Assembly (NCBI GenBank): GCA_021325365.1
Contig: JAJPHF010000063.1
Coordinates: 29,499 to 93,498 of the forward strand
DNA length: 64,000 nt
Source of the DNA: Pseudomonadota bacterium
Lineage (GTDB): Bacteria > Chloroflexota > UBA6077 > JAJPHF01
Direction: 5' to 3'
Shown: in pieces, positions 50,782-60,177 of the stretch
How positions within the stretch are numbered: position 1 is the first letter of the stretch
Layout: the number at the start of each line of letters is the position of its first letter
Program-made: the position numbers and the translations under genes
Notes under the pieces: generated by a model
Told to the model about the DNA's origin: nothing
Seen by the model: only the letters and a program-made list of their open reading frames with translations
The model's database searches: none

Positions 50782-51849
50782 CTACGGCTTCCAGCCCGTG
50801 CGGGTTAGCTCGTCGTTCGCCTGGCGGACGAAGTCCAAGGCGGACCACTGGTCCGGCCCGGCGGTGCTCGGCTCGCCGGAGGCCTCCTCCTTGTAGCGGA
50901 TGGCCTCACGCAGACCGGCGTCCGTCGGCAGGCCGTCCTCGGTGAACCACGGCGCGCTCAGCTCGACCACCTTCTCGCCCCAGTGGCGGTTGCCGTCGAG
51001 CTGCTGGGTGACGTACTCGACGGCCTTCGCGTTGTCATGCTTGAAGATCTTCAATCCCTTGAGCGTGCCCGTGACGAACGCGCGGACGAGATCGGCCTTG
51101 TTCGTCATCGTCGGGTTGTTCGCCCAGAGCGTGTAGTCGTAGGTGTTGATCGCGTGCATGTCGCCCAGCAGGCTGAAGCCGTCGTCGGTCGCCACGACGG
51201 CGCCCGTGCTGGCGAACACCCCGGCGTCGATCGACCCGGCCCGCAGCGCCGCCACCTTCTGCTCGTCGCCCGGCCCGCCCGGCACGACGTAGTTCACGCC
51301 GTCGGCCTGGGCATTCACGCCGTGCAAGGCCAACACGCGGCTCGTGTCGAGCACCTGCGTGCCGGTGGTCGAGGACACGCCGATCGTCTTGCCCTTCAGG
51401 TCGGTCCAGGTTTTCAGGTCCTTCTTGCCGATGATCCAGTACGGCGAGGGCTCGGCGATCACGAAGATCATCTTCAGCGGCGCCCCCTTGAGCGCGGCCG
51501 CGATGCCCGGACTGGCCGCGTGGGCGAGATCGAACTGGCCGGCGATGAGTGCCTGCGTCGCCACCGGCGGGTTCGCCTCCTTCACGTCGAGGGTCAGCCC
51601 CTGCTCCTGGAAGTAGCCCTCTTTGTCGGCGATGTAGATCACCGAGTAGGTGTTGGTGTCCATGCCCGCGACTGCCAGGCGCAGCGTGCCCCTGGCGGCC
51701 GGCGCAGCCTGGCCGGGCGCCGCGCCGGTGGGCGCGCTCGCCGGACTGGCGGGCGCGCAGGCGCCCAGCAGCGCCAGCGCGGCGGCCAGGAGCGCGCCTC
51801 CGGCCCGCACGCCAAGATCTCGGCGCCGATGCTCACTCTGGTTGCTCAT
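50782..51849 (-). CDS. SsuA/NMT1-type ABC substrate-binding lipoprotein
   Basis: 355 residues from ATG 51849. Lipobox LLGACAP, Ala/Pro linker, then SsuA-like fold: LRLAVAGMDTNTYSVIYIADKEGYFQEQGL, VATQALIAGQFDLAHAASPGIAAALKG and LKGKTIGVSSTTGTQVLDT. It is clearly different from the four mutually similar NitT-type proteins of the window, so two ligand classes may be handled by one permease. The open frame upstream of 51849 is translated repeat sequence, not protein. Confidence 0.87.
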   Translation of the reverse strand: MSNQSEHRRRDLGVRAGGALLAAALALLGACAPASPASAPTGAAPGQAAPAARGTLRLAVAGMDTNTYSVIYIADKEGYFQEQGLTLDVKEANPPVATQALIAGQFDLAHAASPGIAAALKGAPLKMIFVIAEPSPYWIIGKKDLKTWTDLKGKTIGVSSTTGTQVLDTSRVLALHGVNAQADGVNYVVPGGPGDEQKVAALRAGSIDAGVFASTGAVVATDDGFSLLGDMHAINTYDYTLWANNPTMTNKADLVRAFVTGTLKGLKIFKHDNAKAVEYVTQQLDGNRHWGEKVVELSAPWFTEDGLPTDAGLREAIRYKEEASGEPSTAGPDQWSALDFVRQANDELTRTGWKP

Positions 51850-51896
51850 CGCGTCTCGCCTCTCCGGTCTACCGATCGCGCGCGCATTGGGAAGCC

Positions 51897-51985
51897 GCGC
51901 CCTCACCCCAGCCCTCTCCCAGGGGGCGAGGGGGAGGGACGAGGGGAACGCCCTCACCCTAACGCTCTTCGAGGGGGAGGTGGGA
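51897..51985. repeat. Tandem pair of dispersed CCCTCACCCC-type repeats
   Basis: Two units, 51898-51939 and 51948-51984, each begin GCCCTCACCC and end in a G-rich mirrored half. They fill the 200-base gap between the Rieske gene and the SsuA-type gene within one minus-strand run, so any transcript would carry two short hairpins between these genes. Confidence 0.65.
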
Positions 51986-52049
51986 CAGATCGTCGGCTGG
52001 CGCATTGTGGCGTATCGCAAGTAGCAGGCTCGTGGGTGTTCCCCTTCCG

Positions 52050-53342
52050 CTACGGCGCCGCGCCGACGGCGGCCTCAGGCGCGGCGGGCCTTTGCCAGTA
52101 GGTGCGCCAGTCGATGCCCCGCGCCAGCGCTTCCGCCTTCACGACGAGGTGGCTGAGGTCGCTGGCGGCGGGGTCGCGGCTGACGTGCGGCGGCTCGCGG
52201 CCCTGCTGCACGTCCTGCACGCCGCGCAGCAGCATCTGGCGGGCCAGAATGATCGCGCGGTCCGTCGTGCCCAGGTGCTCGACGGTGCGGTCCTGGATGG
52301 GGCCCTGGGTCTCCGTGGCGAAGGCGTCCTGAGCCTGGAAGTCGTTGTAGCCGATGCCCGAGAAGCTCCGCGTGCGCTGCTCCTCGCGGTCCTGCCCGTA
52401 GCGGTTGCTCAGGTGGCGGCGCAGCCGGTAGTCCGGGCCGAGGCTCATGGTCGTCATGCGGCGCACCCACTCCTTGTCCAGCGGCCGCGAGCGCTGGAGA
52501 TTGATGAGGTACTTCCAGTGGCGCGTGTCGTCGATCGGGACGTGCCAGTGGGCCTGGAAGCCGTCGCCGCCCGTGATGCCGGGGAAGGTGCTGATGTTCG
52601 GCATGACGAAGTTGGAGATCCGGACGTAGTTGTGGTCCGCGTCCATCTTGCGGACGGAGTAGATGCGCACGCCGAAGTCGGTCTCCTCCACCTCGATGGT
52701 CGGCGCCACGTCGCGGCTCTGGGCAGTGTTCGAGGTCACCGCGGCGCCCGGTACCCGCTCGGAGGAGCCGTCGGTTTCGGCAAGCTGGCGGTGCAGGAAC
52801 GAGAGGTGCTGCGGGTCGATGTTGCCCTCGTTACCCTGCAGGTAGTTGCACTCGTTCAGGATCTTCGTCGCCCAGACGTGATCGGCGGGCGCCTGCAAGA
52901 ACTCATAGGCCGGCACGAGCGGCGGCGCGCCGGGGCCCATGTAGGTCAGGATGAGGTCGTTGATCTCCATACAGGGGTAGGCGGTGTGGCGCACGCGCTG
53001 GTAGAAGGTGCTGCCCGCCGGCTCGCCCGGCTGCTCCCGGCACTGGCCGGTGCGGTCGAACAGCCAGCCGTGGTACAGGCAGCGCAGCCCGCCGTCCTCC
53101 AGGCGGCCGTAGCTGAGGTCCGCCCCGCGGTGCGGGCAGTGCAGGCCCAGGAGGCCCGGGCGGCCGGCCTCGTCGCGGAACAGCACCAGGTCTTCGCCCA
53201 GGATACGCACCGGGATTGGCGCCCCGCCCGGCGGCAGCTCCGCGCGGAGGGCGACCGGCTGCCAGTAGCGGCGCAGCAGGTCGCCGCCCGGCGTGCCGGG
53301 CCCGGTGCGCGTGATGAGCGCGTTCTGCTCTGCGGTCAGCAT
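52050..53342 (-). CDS. Rieske non-heme iron oxygenase large subunit
   Basis: 430 residues from ATG 53342 behind AGGAG. The Rieske cluster motif CPHRGADLSYGRLEDGGLRC...YHGW (C-x-H-x17-C-x2-H) is at about 69-92. The mononuclear iron site shows NEGNIDPQHLSFLH, with the bridging Asp. Length and N terminus (ALITRTGPGTPGGDLLRRYWQPV) resemble phthalate 4,5-dioxygenase-type and aromatic demethylase alpha subunits. It sits between an ABC permease and binding protein, so its substrate is probably the imported compound. No ferredoxin or reductase gene is adjacent. Confidence 0.9.
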   Translation of the reverse strand: MLTAEQNALITRTGPGTPGGDLLRRYWQPVALRAELPPGGAPIPVRILGEDLVLFRDEAGRPGLLGLHCPHRGADLSYGRLEDGGLRCLYHGWLFDRTGQCREQPGEPAGSTFYQRVRHTAYPCMEINDLILTYMGPGAPPLVPAYEFLQAPADHVWATKILNECNYLQGNEGNIDPQHLSFLHRQLAETDGSSERVPGAAVTSNTAQSRDVAPTIEVEETDFGVRIYSVRKMDADHNYVRISNFVMPNISTFPGITGGDGFQAHWHVPIDDTRHWKYLINLQRSRPLDKEWVRRMTTMSLGPDYRLRRHLSNRYGQDREEQRTRSFSGIGYNDFQAQDAFATETQGPIQDRTVEHLGTTDRAIILARQMLLRGVQDVQQGREPPHVSRDPAASDLSHLVVKAEALARGIDWRTYWQRPAAPEAAVGAAP

Positions 53343-53405
53343 GGGCGTGCTCCTGCGGCTTCCAGCCGCCGTGTGTTTGCTCGTCGTGCGCCGGGGCGCC
53401 GGGCG

Positions 53406-54239
53406 CTAGCGCGTCTCCTCCTCGCGGATGGACAGCCAGGGCACCAGGCGATGCTCCAGGCGCTTCATGCCCTCGGAGATGAGCACGCCGGCGAGCGTCA
53501 TCACCAGCACGCCGACGAACAGCTTCGGCGTGTCGAACAGCGCGCCGGCCCGCACGATCATGTAGCCGATGCCCTCGGTGGCCGAGAACAGCTCGGCCAC
53601 GAACACCATGATGAGCGCGCGCCCGAGGCCCAGCCGCATGCCGGCGATGATGAACGGCACCGACGCGGGGAGGATCACCTTGCGGAAGATCGTCAGCTCG
53701 GAGGCGGTGAACGAGCGGGCCATCTCGATCATGCGGCGGTCGGTGTTGATGACGCCGGCCTGCGTGTTGATCAGGATCGAGAAGACGGCGCCGAAGAACA
53801 CCAGCGCCACCTTCGACCAGAGGCCGATGCCCAGCGCGATGATCAGCAGCGGGAAGAAGGCGACCTGCGGCGTCGAGTACAGCGCCATCACGTAGGGCTC
53901 GAAAAGCGCGCGGAACAGGCGGCTGCGGCCGAGCACCAGCCCGAGCGGCACCCCGACCACGACCGCCAGGCCGAAGCCGAGCAGCCCTTCTTGAAAGCTC
54001 ACCCAAAGGTGGGGGTAGATCTCCCGCGTCTGCACGAACACCTTCAGGGCAGCGGCCGCGATGGCGGTCGGCGCCGGCAGGATCAGCGGGTCGATCAACC
54101 CGAGCCGCGTGACCGTCTCCCAGACGGCGAGGATGAGCACCAGCAGGGCGGCGCCCAGCAGGCGGTAATTGTCGGCAAGGCCGCGCAGCCGCGGCGCCGC
54201 CTTGGTGCGTCGTAGCTCCAGCGATACGGATTGCGCCAT
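53406..54239 (-). CDS. NitT/TauT/SsuC-type ABC permease
   Basis: 277 residues, six or so TM segments. The binding-protein-dependent permease loop is present: EGLLGFGLAVVVGVPLGLVLG near the N terminus and the EAA-like loop ARSFTASELTIFRKVILPASVPFIIAGMRLGLGRAL. It forms the membrane channel with the ATPase gene 98 bases upstream. It is the only NitT-type permease in the window. Confidence 0.9.
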   Translation of the reverse strand: MAQSVSLELRRTKAAPRLRGLADNYRLLGAALLVLILAVWETVTRLGLIDPLILPAPTAIAAAALKVFVQTREIYPHLWVSFQEGLLGFGLAVVVGVPLGLVLGRSRLFRALFEPYVMALYSTPQVAFFPLLIIALGIGLWSKVALVFFGAVFSILINTQAGVINTDRRMIEMARSFTASELTIFRKVILPASVPFIIAGMRLGLGRALIMVFVAELFSATEGIGYMIVRAGALFDTPKLFVGVLVMTLAGVLISEGMKRLEHRLVPWLSIREEETR

Positions 54240-54276
54240 CGCGCCAGGCCCTCCCCCCCGTAGGCTAGTGCCTCGT

Positions 54277-54330
54277 CAAGAGTCAATTGCTAGCTGTTGG
54301 GCAATCCCAACAGCTAGCAATTGACTCTTG
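54277..54330. repeat. Perfect 25-bp hairpin between ATPase and permease genes
   Basis: Arms 54277-54301 and 54306-54330 are fully complementary around a CAAT loop, with sequence CAAGAGTCAATTGCTAGCTG at the outer left arm. The element is AT-richer than its surroundings, and no U-tract follows in the operon direction. It fits an RNase III site or attenuator separating ATPase from permease expression better than a terminator. Confidence 0.9.
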
Positions 54331-54337
54331 CAGCCCC

Positions 54338-55180
<843 letters not shown>

Positions 55181-55289
55181 GCCGCCTCCCCGCCGGCCGT
55201 ACCGGGCGCACGTCGTCCGCGCCGTCGGCGGTGGCGTCATGCTACCGGGCGCCACGCGGGCCTGTCAACCGGCCGGGCCGGACACACCA

Positions 55290-55295
55290 TACAAT
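55290..55295 (+). promoter_or_regulatory. -10 candidate for the 127-aa membrane protein
   Basis: TACAAT lies 39 bases before ATG 55334. The nearest -35-like word is too far away. Confidence 0.35.
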
Positions 55296-55333
55296 GGGAG
55301 GGATGCTGTTGGTGCGAGAAGGAGTGCTGCCGC

Positions 55334-55717
55334 ATGAATACTGCCGCGCGGGTGGCGCAACTGACGGTGCGGGTGGTTGGGCTGCTCGCCTTGATCCTGG
55401 GGCTGCTGTTCTGGGGCGGCGACGCCCGGCAGCTGATCCCCGTCCACATGCTGCTCGGGCTGATCGTCGTCATCGCGCTGGTCGTCCTCGCCGTGGCGGG
55501 GATCATGGCGGGGCGCGCGGGGCTGGGCGTTGGCGGCATCGTGGTGGCAGTGCTGCTCTTGGTGGTCGGGATGGGACAGCAGCAGATGCTGCCCGGCCCG
55601 AATCACTGGCTCGTGCAGGTGCTGCACATCCTGCTCGGCATGGGCGCCATCGGCTACGGCGAGGTGCTGGGCAAGCGGCTGGGACTGACCGGCGCCGCCC
55701 GCGCGCGTGTGCGCTGA
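55334..55717 (+). CDS. Four-TM small membrane protein (127 aa)
   Basis: ATG 55334 follows AAGGAG. Four hydrophobic helices: VVGLLALILGLLFWGG, LLGLIVVIALVVLAVAGIMAG, LGVGGIVVAVLLLVVGMG and HWLVQVLHILLGMGAIGYGEVLG. His residues at PVHMLLG and HILLG could bind haem or metal. I recognise no family. Divergent from the ABC ATPase gene. Confidence 0.7.
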   Translation: MNTAARVAQLTVRVVGLLALILGLLFWGGDARQLIPVHMLLGLIVVIALVVLAVAGIMAGRAGLGVGGIVVAVLLLVVGMGQQQMLPGPNHWLVQVLHILLGMGAIGYGEVLGKRLGLTGAARARVR

Positions 55718-55878
55718 CACCCTGGCCGGTGCGCGACGTAGGCCCAGCAACGTCCCCGAAAAGGCGCATCGCACCGCACGCGCCTCGCGATCGCCGCCAG
55801 TCGACACCTAGCGGCGGCCTCGGTTAGCATCCATCTGGCGGTTGGTGGAGTGCCGAGGACGACTTCTGGAGGGACGGG

Positions 55879-57003
55879 ATGAGCGCGCACTTGCTCCCGC
55901 GGGCCGTGATGCTTGCCTCCGTTGTAACGCTCGTCGGCTGCGCAGGCAACGCGGCCGCGCCAGCGCCGCGAGCGCCGGCCGCGGCGGCCGCTCCGAGCGC
56001 CCCCGCCGTTGTCCTCACCGTCGCGCCGACCGCCGCGACGGCCGCGCCGCGTGCCGAAACCGTGAAGGCGACATTCCCGCCGTCTATGGGGCAGGCCCCC
56101 ATCTTCGTCGCCATGGAGCGCGGCTACTTCGCCGAAGAGGGCATCACGTTCGACGATCCCGGGCTCGATACCGCTAGCTCGGCCAACTTCTTTCCCGCGC
56201 TCGCCACCAACCAGCTCGACGTGGCCGGCGGCGGGATCACGTCGGCGTTGTTCAACGCCATCAACCAGGGAGTCATCGTGCGTGTCGCCCTGGGCATGAC
56301 CACGGCGCCGCCCGGCGACAAGTCGAGCGGCCTGCTCGTCCGCAAGGAGCTGATCGAGAGCGGTCGCGTGCGCGACCTGGGCGATCTGCGCGGGTTGCGG
56401 GCCGCGTTCACGAGCAAGGGCCACAGCACCGAGATGTTCCTGGACAAAGCGCTCAGCCAGGGCGGCCTCACCCTGGACGACGTGCAAACGACGCCGCTTG
56501 CTTACCAGGACATGGCGATCGCCCTGGGCAACAACAACCTCGACGTGGCGGTGATTATCGAGCCGTATGCGGCCTTGGCGGTCCAGAATGGCTCGGCTGT
56601 GCGGCTGAGAAGCTGGGCCGACGTCATCCCGAACGACGAGATATCCGTGCTCTACTTCGCGCCAGTTTTCGCGGACGACCGCACCGACGTGGCTCAGCGG
56701 TTCGCCAAAGCCTACGTCCGGGGGATTCGTGACTACCTGGATGCGCGTGACAAGGGCGCCAACCGCGACGACATGATCGCGATCCTCCAGAAAGATACTG
56801 CGCTGAAGGATCGCGATCTTTACGACATCATGCCGTGGGGCGCCTACGATCCTGACGGCCGCATAAACGTCGAGGCCATCGCCGCGGCTCAGGACTGGTT
56901 CGCGGGTCACGGCTATGTGGCCCACCCGATCGATCTGGCGAGCGTGATCGACGACCGCTTTTCGGCGTACGCGGTCGGGCAGCTCGGCCCCTACCGGCGC
57001 TAG
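55879..57003 (+). CDS. NitT/TauT-type ABC substrate-binding lipoprotein
   Basis: 374 residues from ATG 55879. Lipobox LVGCAG, Ala/Pro linker, then VKATFPPSMGQAPIFVAMERGYFAEEGI, NFFPALATNQLDVAGGGITSALFNAINQG and LRGLRAAFTSKGHS. The C terminus VIDDRFSAYAVGQLGPY matches the proteins at 21316, 22579 and 49650. It precedes the cupin-EutA-UbiD-HpaB run on the same strand by 271 bases and probably feeds the permease/ATPase at 53.4-55.2 kb. Confidence 0.87.
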   Translation: MSAHLLPRAVMLASVVTLVGCAGNAAAPAPRAPAAAAAPSAPAVVLTVAPTAATAAPRAETVKATFPPSMGQAPIFVAMERGYFAEEGITFDDPGLDTASSANFFPALATNQLDVAGGGITSALFNAINQGVIVRVALGMTTAPPGDKSSGLLVRKELIESGRVRDLGDLRGLRAAFTSKGHSTEMFLDKALSQGGLTLDDVQTTPLAYQDMAIALGNNNLDVAVIIEPYAALAVQNGSAVRLRSWADVIPNDEISVLYFAPVFADDRTDVAQRFAKAYVRGIRDYLDARDKGANRDDMIAILQKDTALKDRDLYDIMPWGAYDPDGRINVEAIAAAQDWFAGHGYVAHPIDLASVIDDRFSAYAVGQLGPYRR

Positions 57004-57274
57004 TGATCCGTCGACCGTCAAGCGCTCGCCTCACGGCCTGCTCGACGGGATGCGGGGCCGCGCCAGCAGCGAGCCGGTAGCGGTCGGCGACCCTGGGTGC
57101 CTGAGGGACGGCAAACGCGCGTTCTCCCGCGCGCCCCGTCGTCCTCGCGGGCCACGGGACCGCGCGGGACTCGACGGGCCGGGTGGAACGCGCGGCCCAA
57201 AAAGGCGTATTACCAGGGTAACGAGGAGCCGCCACGCGCGACGCTCCAACGTGACGAGAAGGGAAGGGAGTCGT

Positions 57275-58525
57275 ATGGCTAACGGCACGCAGTGGCACGA
57301 GCCTACCGGGGAGCAGCCGGCCGGGCTGCTGACCTATCGCCCGCCGAAGAGCCCTTACGAGCGCTTCATGGAGGAAGAGGGCATCCCGATCGTCACGGGG
57401 ATCGGCGTCTACGACACGCGCGAGCTGAACCTCGGGCCGTGGAAGCGGCTCGGCGGCAAGGGCGCGTTCCTGAACCTCGACGGGCTTGAAGGCGTGAAGG
57501 GCATGTTCGTCGTCGAGGTGCCGCCGGGCGGGGCGCTGAACCCCGAGCGCCACATGTACGACGAGTTCTTCCTGGTCGTGGAGGGGCGCGGCAGCACCGA
57601 GGTCTGGCGCGAGGGCGACAAGAAGCGCCAGGTGTTCGAGTGGCAGCCGGGCACGCTGTTCATGGCGCCGATCAACGCCTGGCACCAGCTCGTGAACGCG
57701 ACGAACAGCCCGGCGCTGCTGATCGCCTCGAACAACGCGCCGCCGATCATGAACATCTACCAGAGCCGGAGCTTCATCTTCGACAACCCCTACGACTTCC
57801 GCGACCGCTACGACATGGGCGAGGACTTCTTCAAGCCCAAGACCGACCTGGAAGCCGACGAGGTGCGCGGCCGCGCGGCGATGCGCAGCAACGTGTTCCC
57901 CGACATCAAGAACTGCGCCCTGCCGCTCGACAACCAGCGCGCGCCCGGCTACCGCCGCATTCAGCCCTACTTCAGCGGCTTCCTGCGGGACGCGGCCACC
58001 GGCGGCTTCATCGCCGAGTACCCGAGCGGCCGCTACTCGAAGGCTCACTACCACCTGTCGGGCGCCGTGCTGGTGTGCCTGAAGGGGGCGGGCTACACGT
58101 TCAACTGGCCGGTGGAGCTAGGCCCGCAGCCCTGGCAGGCGGGCAAGGGCGACCAGGTGAAGATCCAGGAGTACAAGGACGGCGGCCTGGTGGCGGCCGC
58201 GCCCGGCGGCGGCAGCTGGTTCCACCAGCACTTCGCGGTGAGCAAGGAGCCGTTCCGCGTGATCAACTATTGGGGCGGCCCGGTGGCGCACTGGGGCGGC
58301 ATCTTCGACGAGCCCGGCGCGGGCGAGGTGAAGGCCGGCAACCTGTTTGGCATCCACGAGGGCGGCCGCACGATCATGTACTGGGAGGAAGACCCGTACA
58401 TTCGCGAGTACTACCAGCAGCGGCTGAAGGAGGTGGGCGTCGAGTTCACGATGCCCGAGTCGACGTTCCAGCCGCCTGCCAAGGGCACCGCGCCCGCGGA
58501 GATGGCGGTGCCGCACCATCACTAG
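57275..58525 (+). CDS. Double-cupin protein, possible ring-cleaving dioxygenase
   Basis: 416 residues from ATG 57275 behind AGGGAG. Cupin 1 carries His/Glu metal ligands in LNPERHMYDEFFLVVEGRG and NAWHQLVN. Cupin 2 has YSKAHYHLSGAVLVCLKG and WFHQHFAV, so both barrels could bind metal. Layout is like bicupin gentisate/salicylate dioxygenases, but sequence identity to those is not obvious by eye. The C terminus ends in VPHHH. First of four plus-strand genes with EutA-like, UbiD and HpaB products. Confidence 0.75.
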   Translation: MANGTQWHEPTGEQPAGLLTYRPPKSPYERFMEEEGIPIVTGIGVYDTRELNLGPWKRLGGKGAFLNLDGLEGVKGMFVVEVPPGGALNPERHMYDEFFLVVEGRGSTEVWREGDKKRQVFEWQPGTLFMAPINAWHQLVNATNSPALLIASNNAPPIMNIYQSRSFIFDNPYDFRDRYDMGEDFFKPKTDLEADEVRGRAAMRSNVFPDIKNCALPLDNQRAPGYRRIQPYFSGFLRDAATGGFIAEYPSGRYSKAHYHLSGAVLVCLKGAGYTFNWPVELGPQPWQAGKGDQVKIQEYKDGGLVAAAPGGGSWFHQHFAVSKEPFRVINYWGGPVAHWGGIFDEPGAGEVKAGNLFGIHEGGRTIMYWEEDPYIREYYQQRLKEVGVEFTMPESTFQPPAKGTAPAEMAVPHHH

Positions 58526-58537
58526 GTCAGGTGGAGC

Positions 58538-58580
58538 GATGGGCGCTGGGGTTTGACTGCGTCAAACCCCAGCGCCCATC
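58538..58580. repeat. Perfect 20-bp hairpin between cupin and EutA-like genes
   Basis: Arms 58538-58557 and 58561-58580 pair without mismatch around a TGC loop; the left arm is GATGGGCGCTGGGGTTTGAC. It starts 13 bases after the cupin stop. The following CTTGTCAC is not a U-tract. It may be a processing or attenuation site in the cluster. Confidence 0.88.
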
Positions 58581-58635
58581 CTTGTCACAGCGAGGACGGC
58601 CGCGGGCCGCTCGGAAAGTCGAGGCTGCCGAAACG

Positions 58636-60111
58636 GTGAGCGAAGCCTACTTCACTGCTCCCGACCGCCAGATGGGCGAGGAGGACCGCATCCGCCTGAC
58701 CAGCGTCGGGGTGGACATCGGCTCCTCGACCTCGCACCTCCTCTTCTCGCGGCTCGAGCTGGAGCGCCAGGACAACCGCTACGTGACCGTGAGCCGTACG
58801 GTGCTGCACGAGTCGGACATCCTGTTCACCCCCTACGTGGACGAGACGACGATCGACGGCGCCGCACTCGGGCAGTTTATCCACGCTCAGTACGAGGCGG
58901 CCGGGCTGCGCCGCGAGGACGTGGACACCGGGGCGCTGATCCTGACGGGCGTGGCGCTGCTGCGCGAGAACGCCCGCGCCATCGCCGACCTATTCGCGGA
59001 GGAAGCGGGCAAGTTCGTGGCCGTCTCGGCGGGCGACAACCTGGAAGCGACGATGGCGGCGCACGGCTCGGGCGCGGCCGAGCGCTCGGCCCCGGGCGAC
59101 CAGACGATCCTGAACGTGGACGTGGGCGGCGGTACGACGAAGCTAGCGGTCTGCCAGGCGGGCCGCGTGGACGAGCTGGCAGCCATCGACGTGGGCGCGC
59201 GGCTCGTCGTGGTGGACGAGAGCGGCACGATCACCCGCCTGGAGCCGGCGGGGCGCGAGATCGGCCGCGCGGTCGGGCTGGACCTGCGGCTGGGCGGCCG
59301 CGCCGCGCCCGAGGGGCTGCGGGCGATGGCGGCGTACATGGCCGACGCCGTGCTGCAGGCGATCCCCGGCGACGGTCGCGCCGGGCCGCCCGCGAGCTTG
59401 CTGCGCACGCCAGCGCTCCGCTACCGCGGCGCGCTCGACGGCATCACCGTCTCGGGCGGCGTGTCGGAGTTCGTGTACGGCCGCCAGGGCAGCGGCTTCG
59501 GCGACCTGGGTCACCTGCTGGCGGCGGCGCTGCGCGAGCGCCTCGAGGCCTCGGGCATCCCCCTGCTGGAGCCGGCCGCCGGCATCCGCGCTACCGTGAT
59601 CGGCGCGTCGCAGTACACGATCCAGGTGAGCGGCAGCACGATCTTCGTGTCGCCACTGGACCTGCTGCCGCTCCGCAACGTGCCGGTCATCGCGCCGGCG
59701 CTGCCGCTCGACCAGACGGAGTTCGCGGCCGAGGCCGTGCAGGCGGCGATCGAGGCGGCGCTGCGCCGCTTCGACCTCGCCGACGCCGACTCGCCGGTCG
59801 CGCTCGCGTTCCCCTGGCAGGGCTCGGCCACGTACCGTCGGCTGCACGCGTTCTGTGAGGGCGCGGTGGCGGGCATGCAGGCGAGCCTGCGCCGTGGGCA
59901 CCCGCTGGTGCTGGTGTGCGACGGCGACATCGGCGGCCTGCTGGGCCTGCACTGCCGCGACGACATGGGGCTGGCGCTGCCCGTCGTGTCGATCGACGGC
60001 ATCGAGCTACGCGAGTTCGACTACATCGATATCGGCAACCTGATCCCCACCTCGGGCGCCGTGCCCGTCGTCATCAAGTCGCTCGTCTTCCCCACCGCCG
60101 CGCCGACGTGA
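58636..60111 (+). CDS. EutA-like ethanolamine ammonia-lyase reactivase homolog
   Basis: 491 residues from a GTG at 58636; an ATG at 58672 (MGEEDRIRL) is possible. EutA/ASKHA features: DRIRLTSVGVDIGSSTSHLLFSRL (phosphate 1), LTGVALLRENARAIADLFAEEAGKFV, LNVDVGGGTTKLAVC (phosphate 2) and ITVSGGVSEFVYG (adenosine). EutA releases damaged cobalamin from ethanolamine ammonia-lyase using ATP. No EutB/EutC or other B12 enzyme is adjacent, so the client protein is unknown. It lies between the cupin and UbiD genes. Confidence 0.87.
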   Translation: MSEAYFTAPDRQMGEEDRIRLTSVGVDIGSSTSHLLFSRLELERQDNRYVTVSRTVLHESDILFTPYVDETTIDGAALGQFIHAQYEAAGLRREDVDTGALILTGVALLRENARAIADLFAEEAGKFVAVSAGDNLEATMAAHGSGAAERSAPGDQTILNVDVGGGTTKLAVCQAGRVDELAAIDVGARLVVVDESGTITRLEPAGREIGRAVGLDLRLGGRAAPEGLRAMAAYMADAVLQAIPGDGRAGPPASLLRTPALRYRGALDGITVSGGVSEFVYGRQGSGFGDLGHLLAAALRERLEASGIPLLEPAAGIRATVIGASQYTIQVSGSTIFVSPLDLLPLRNVPVIAPALPLDQTEFAAEAVQAAIEAALRRFDLADADSPVALAFPWQGSATYRRLHAFCEGAVAGMQASLRRGHPLVLVCDGDIGGLLGLHCRDDMGLALPVVSIDGIELREFDYIDIGNLIPTSGAVPVVIKSLVFPTAAPT

Positions 60112-60177
60112 GCGCGGGGCGGCGAGCATTCTTAGGCGCATCCAACCGAGCAAAGCCGAGAGGGGGCCAGGCAGACT

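Noticed and set aside
57640..58635. Extension of the EutA-like frame across the cupin gene
   Set aside because: The sequence is a frame shadow of the cupin; EutA homology begins after GTG 58636.
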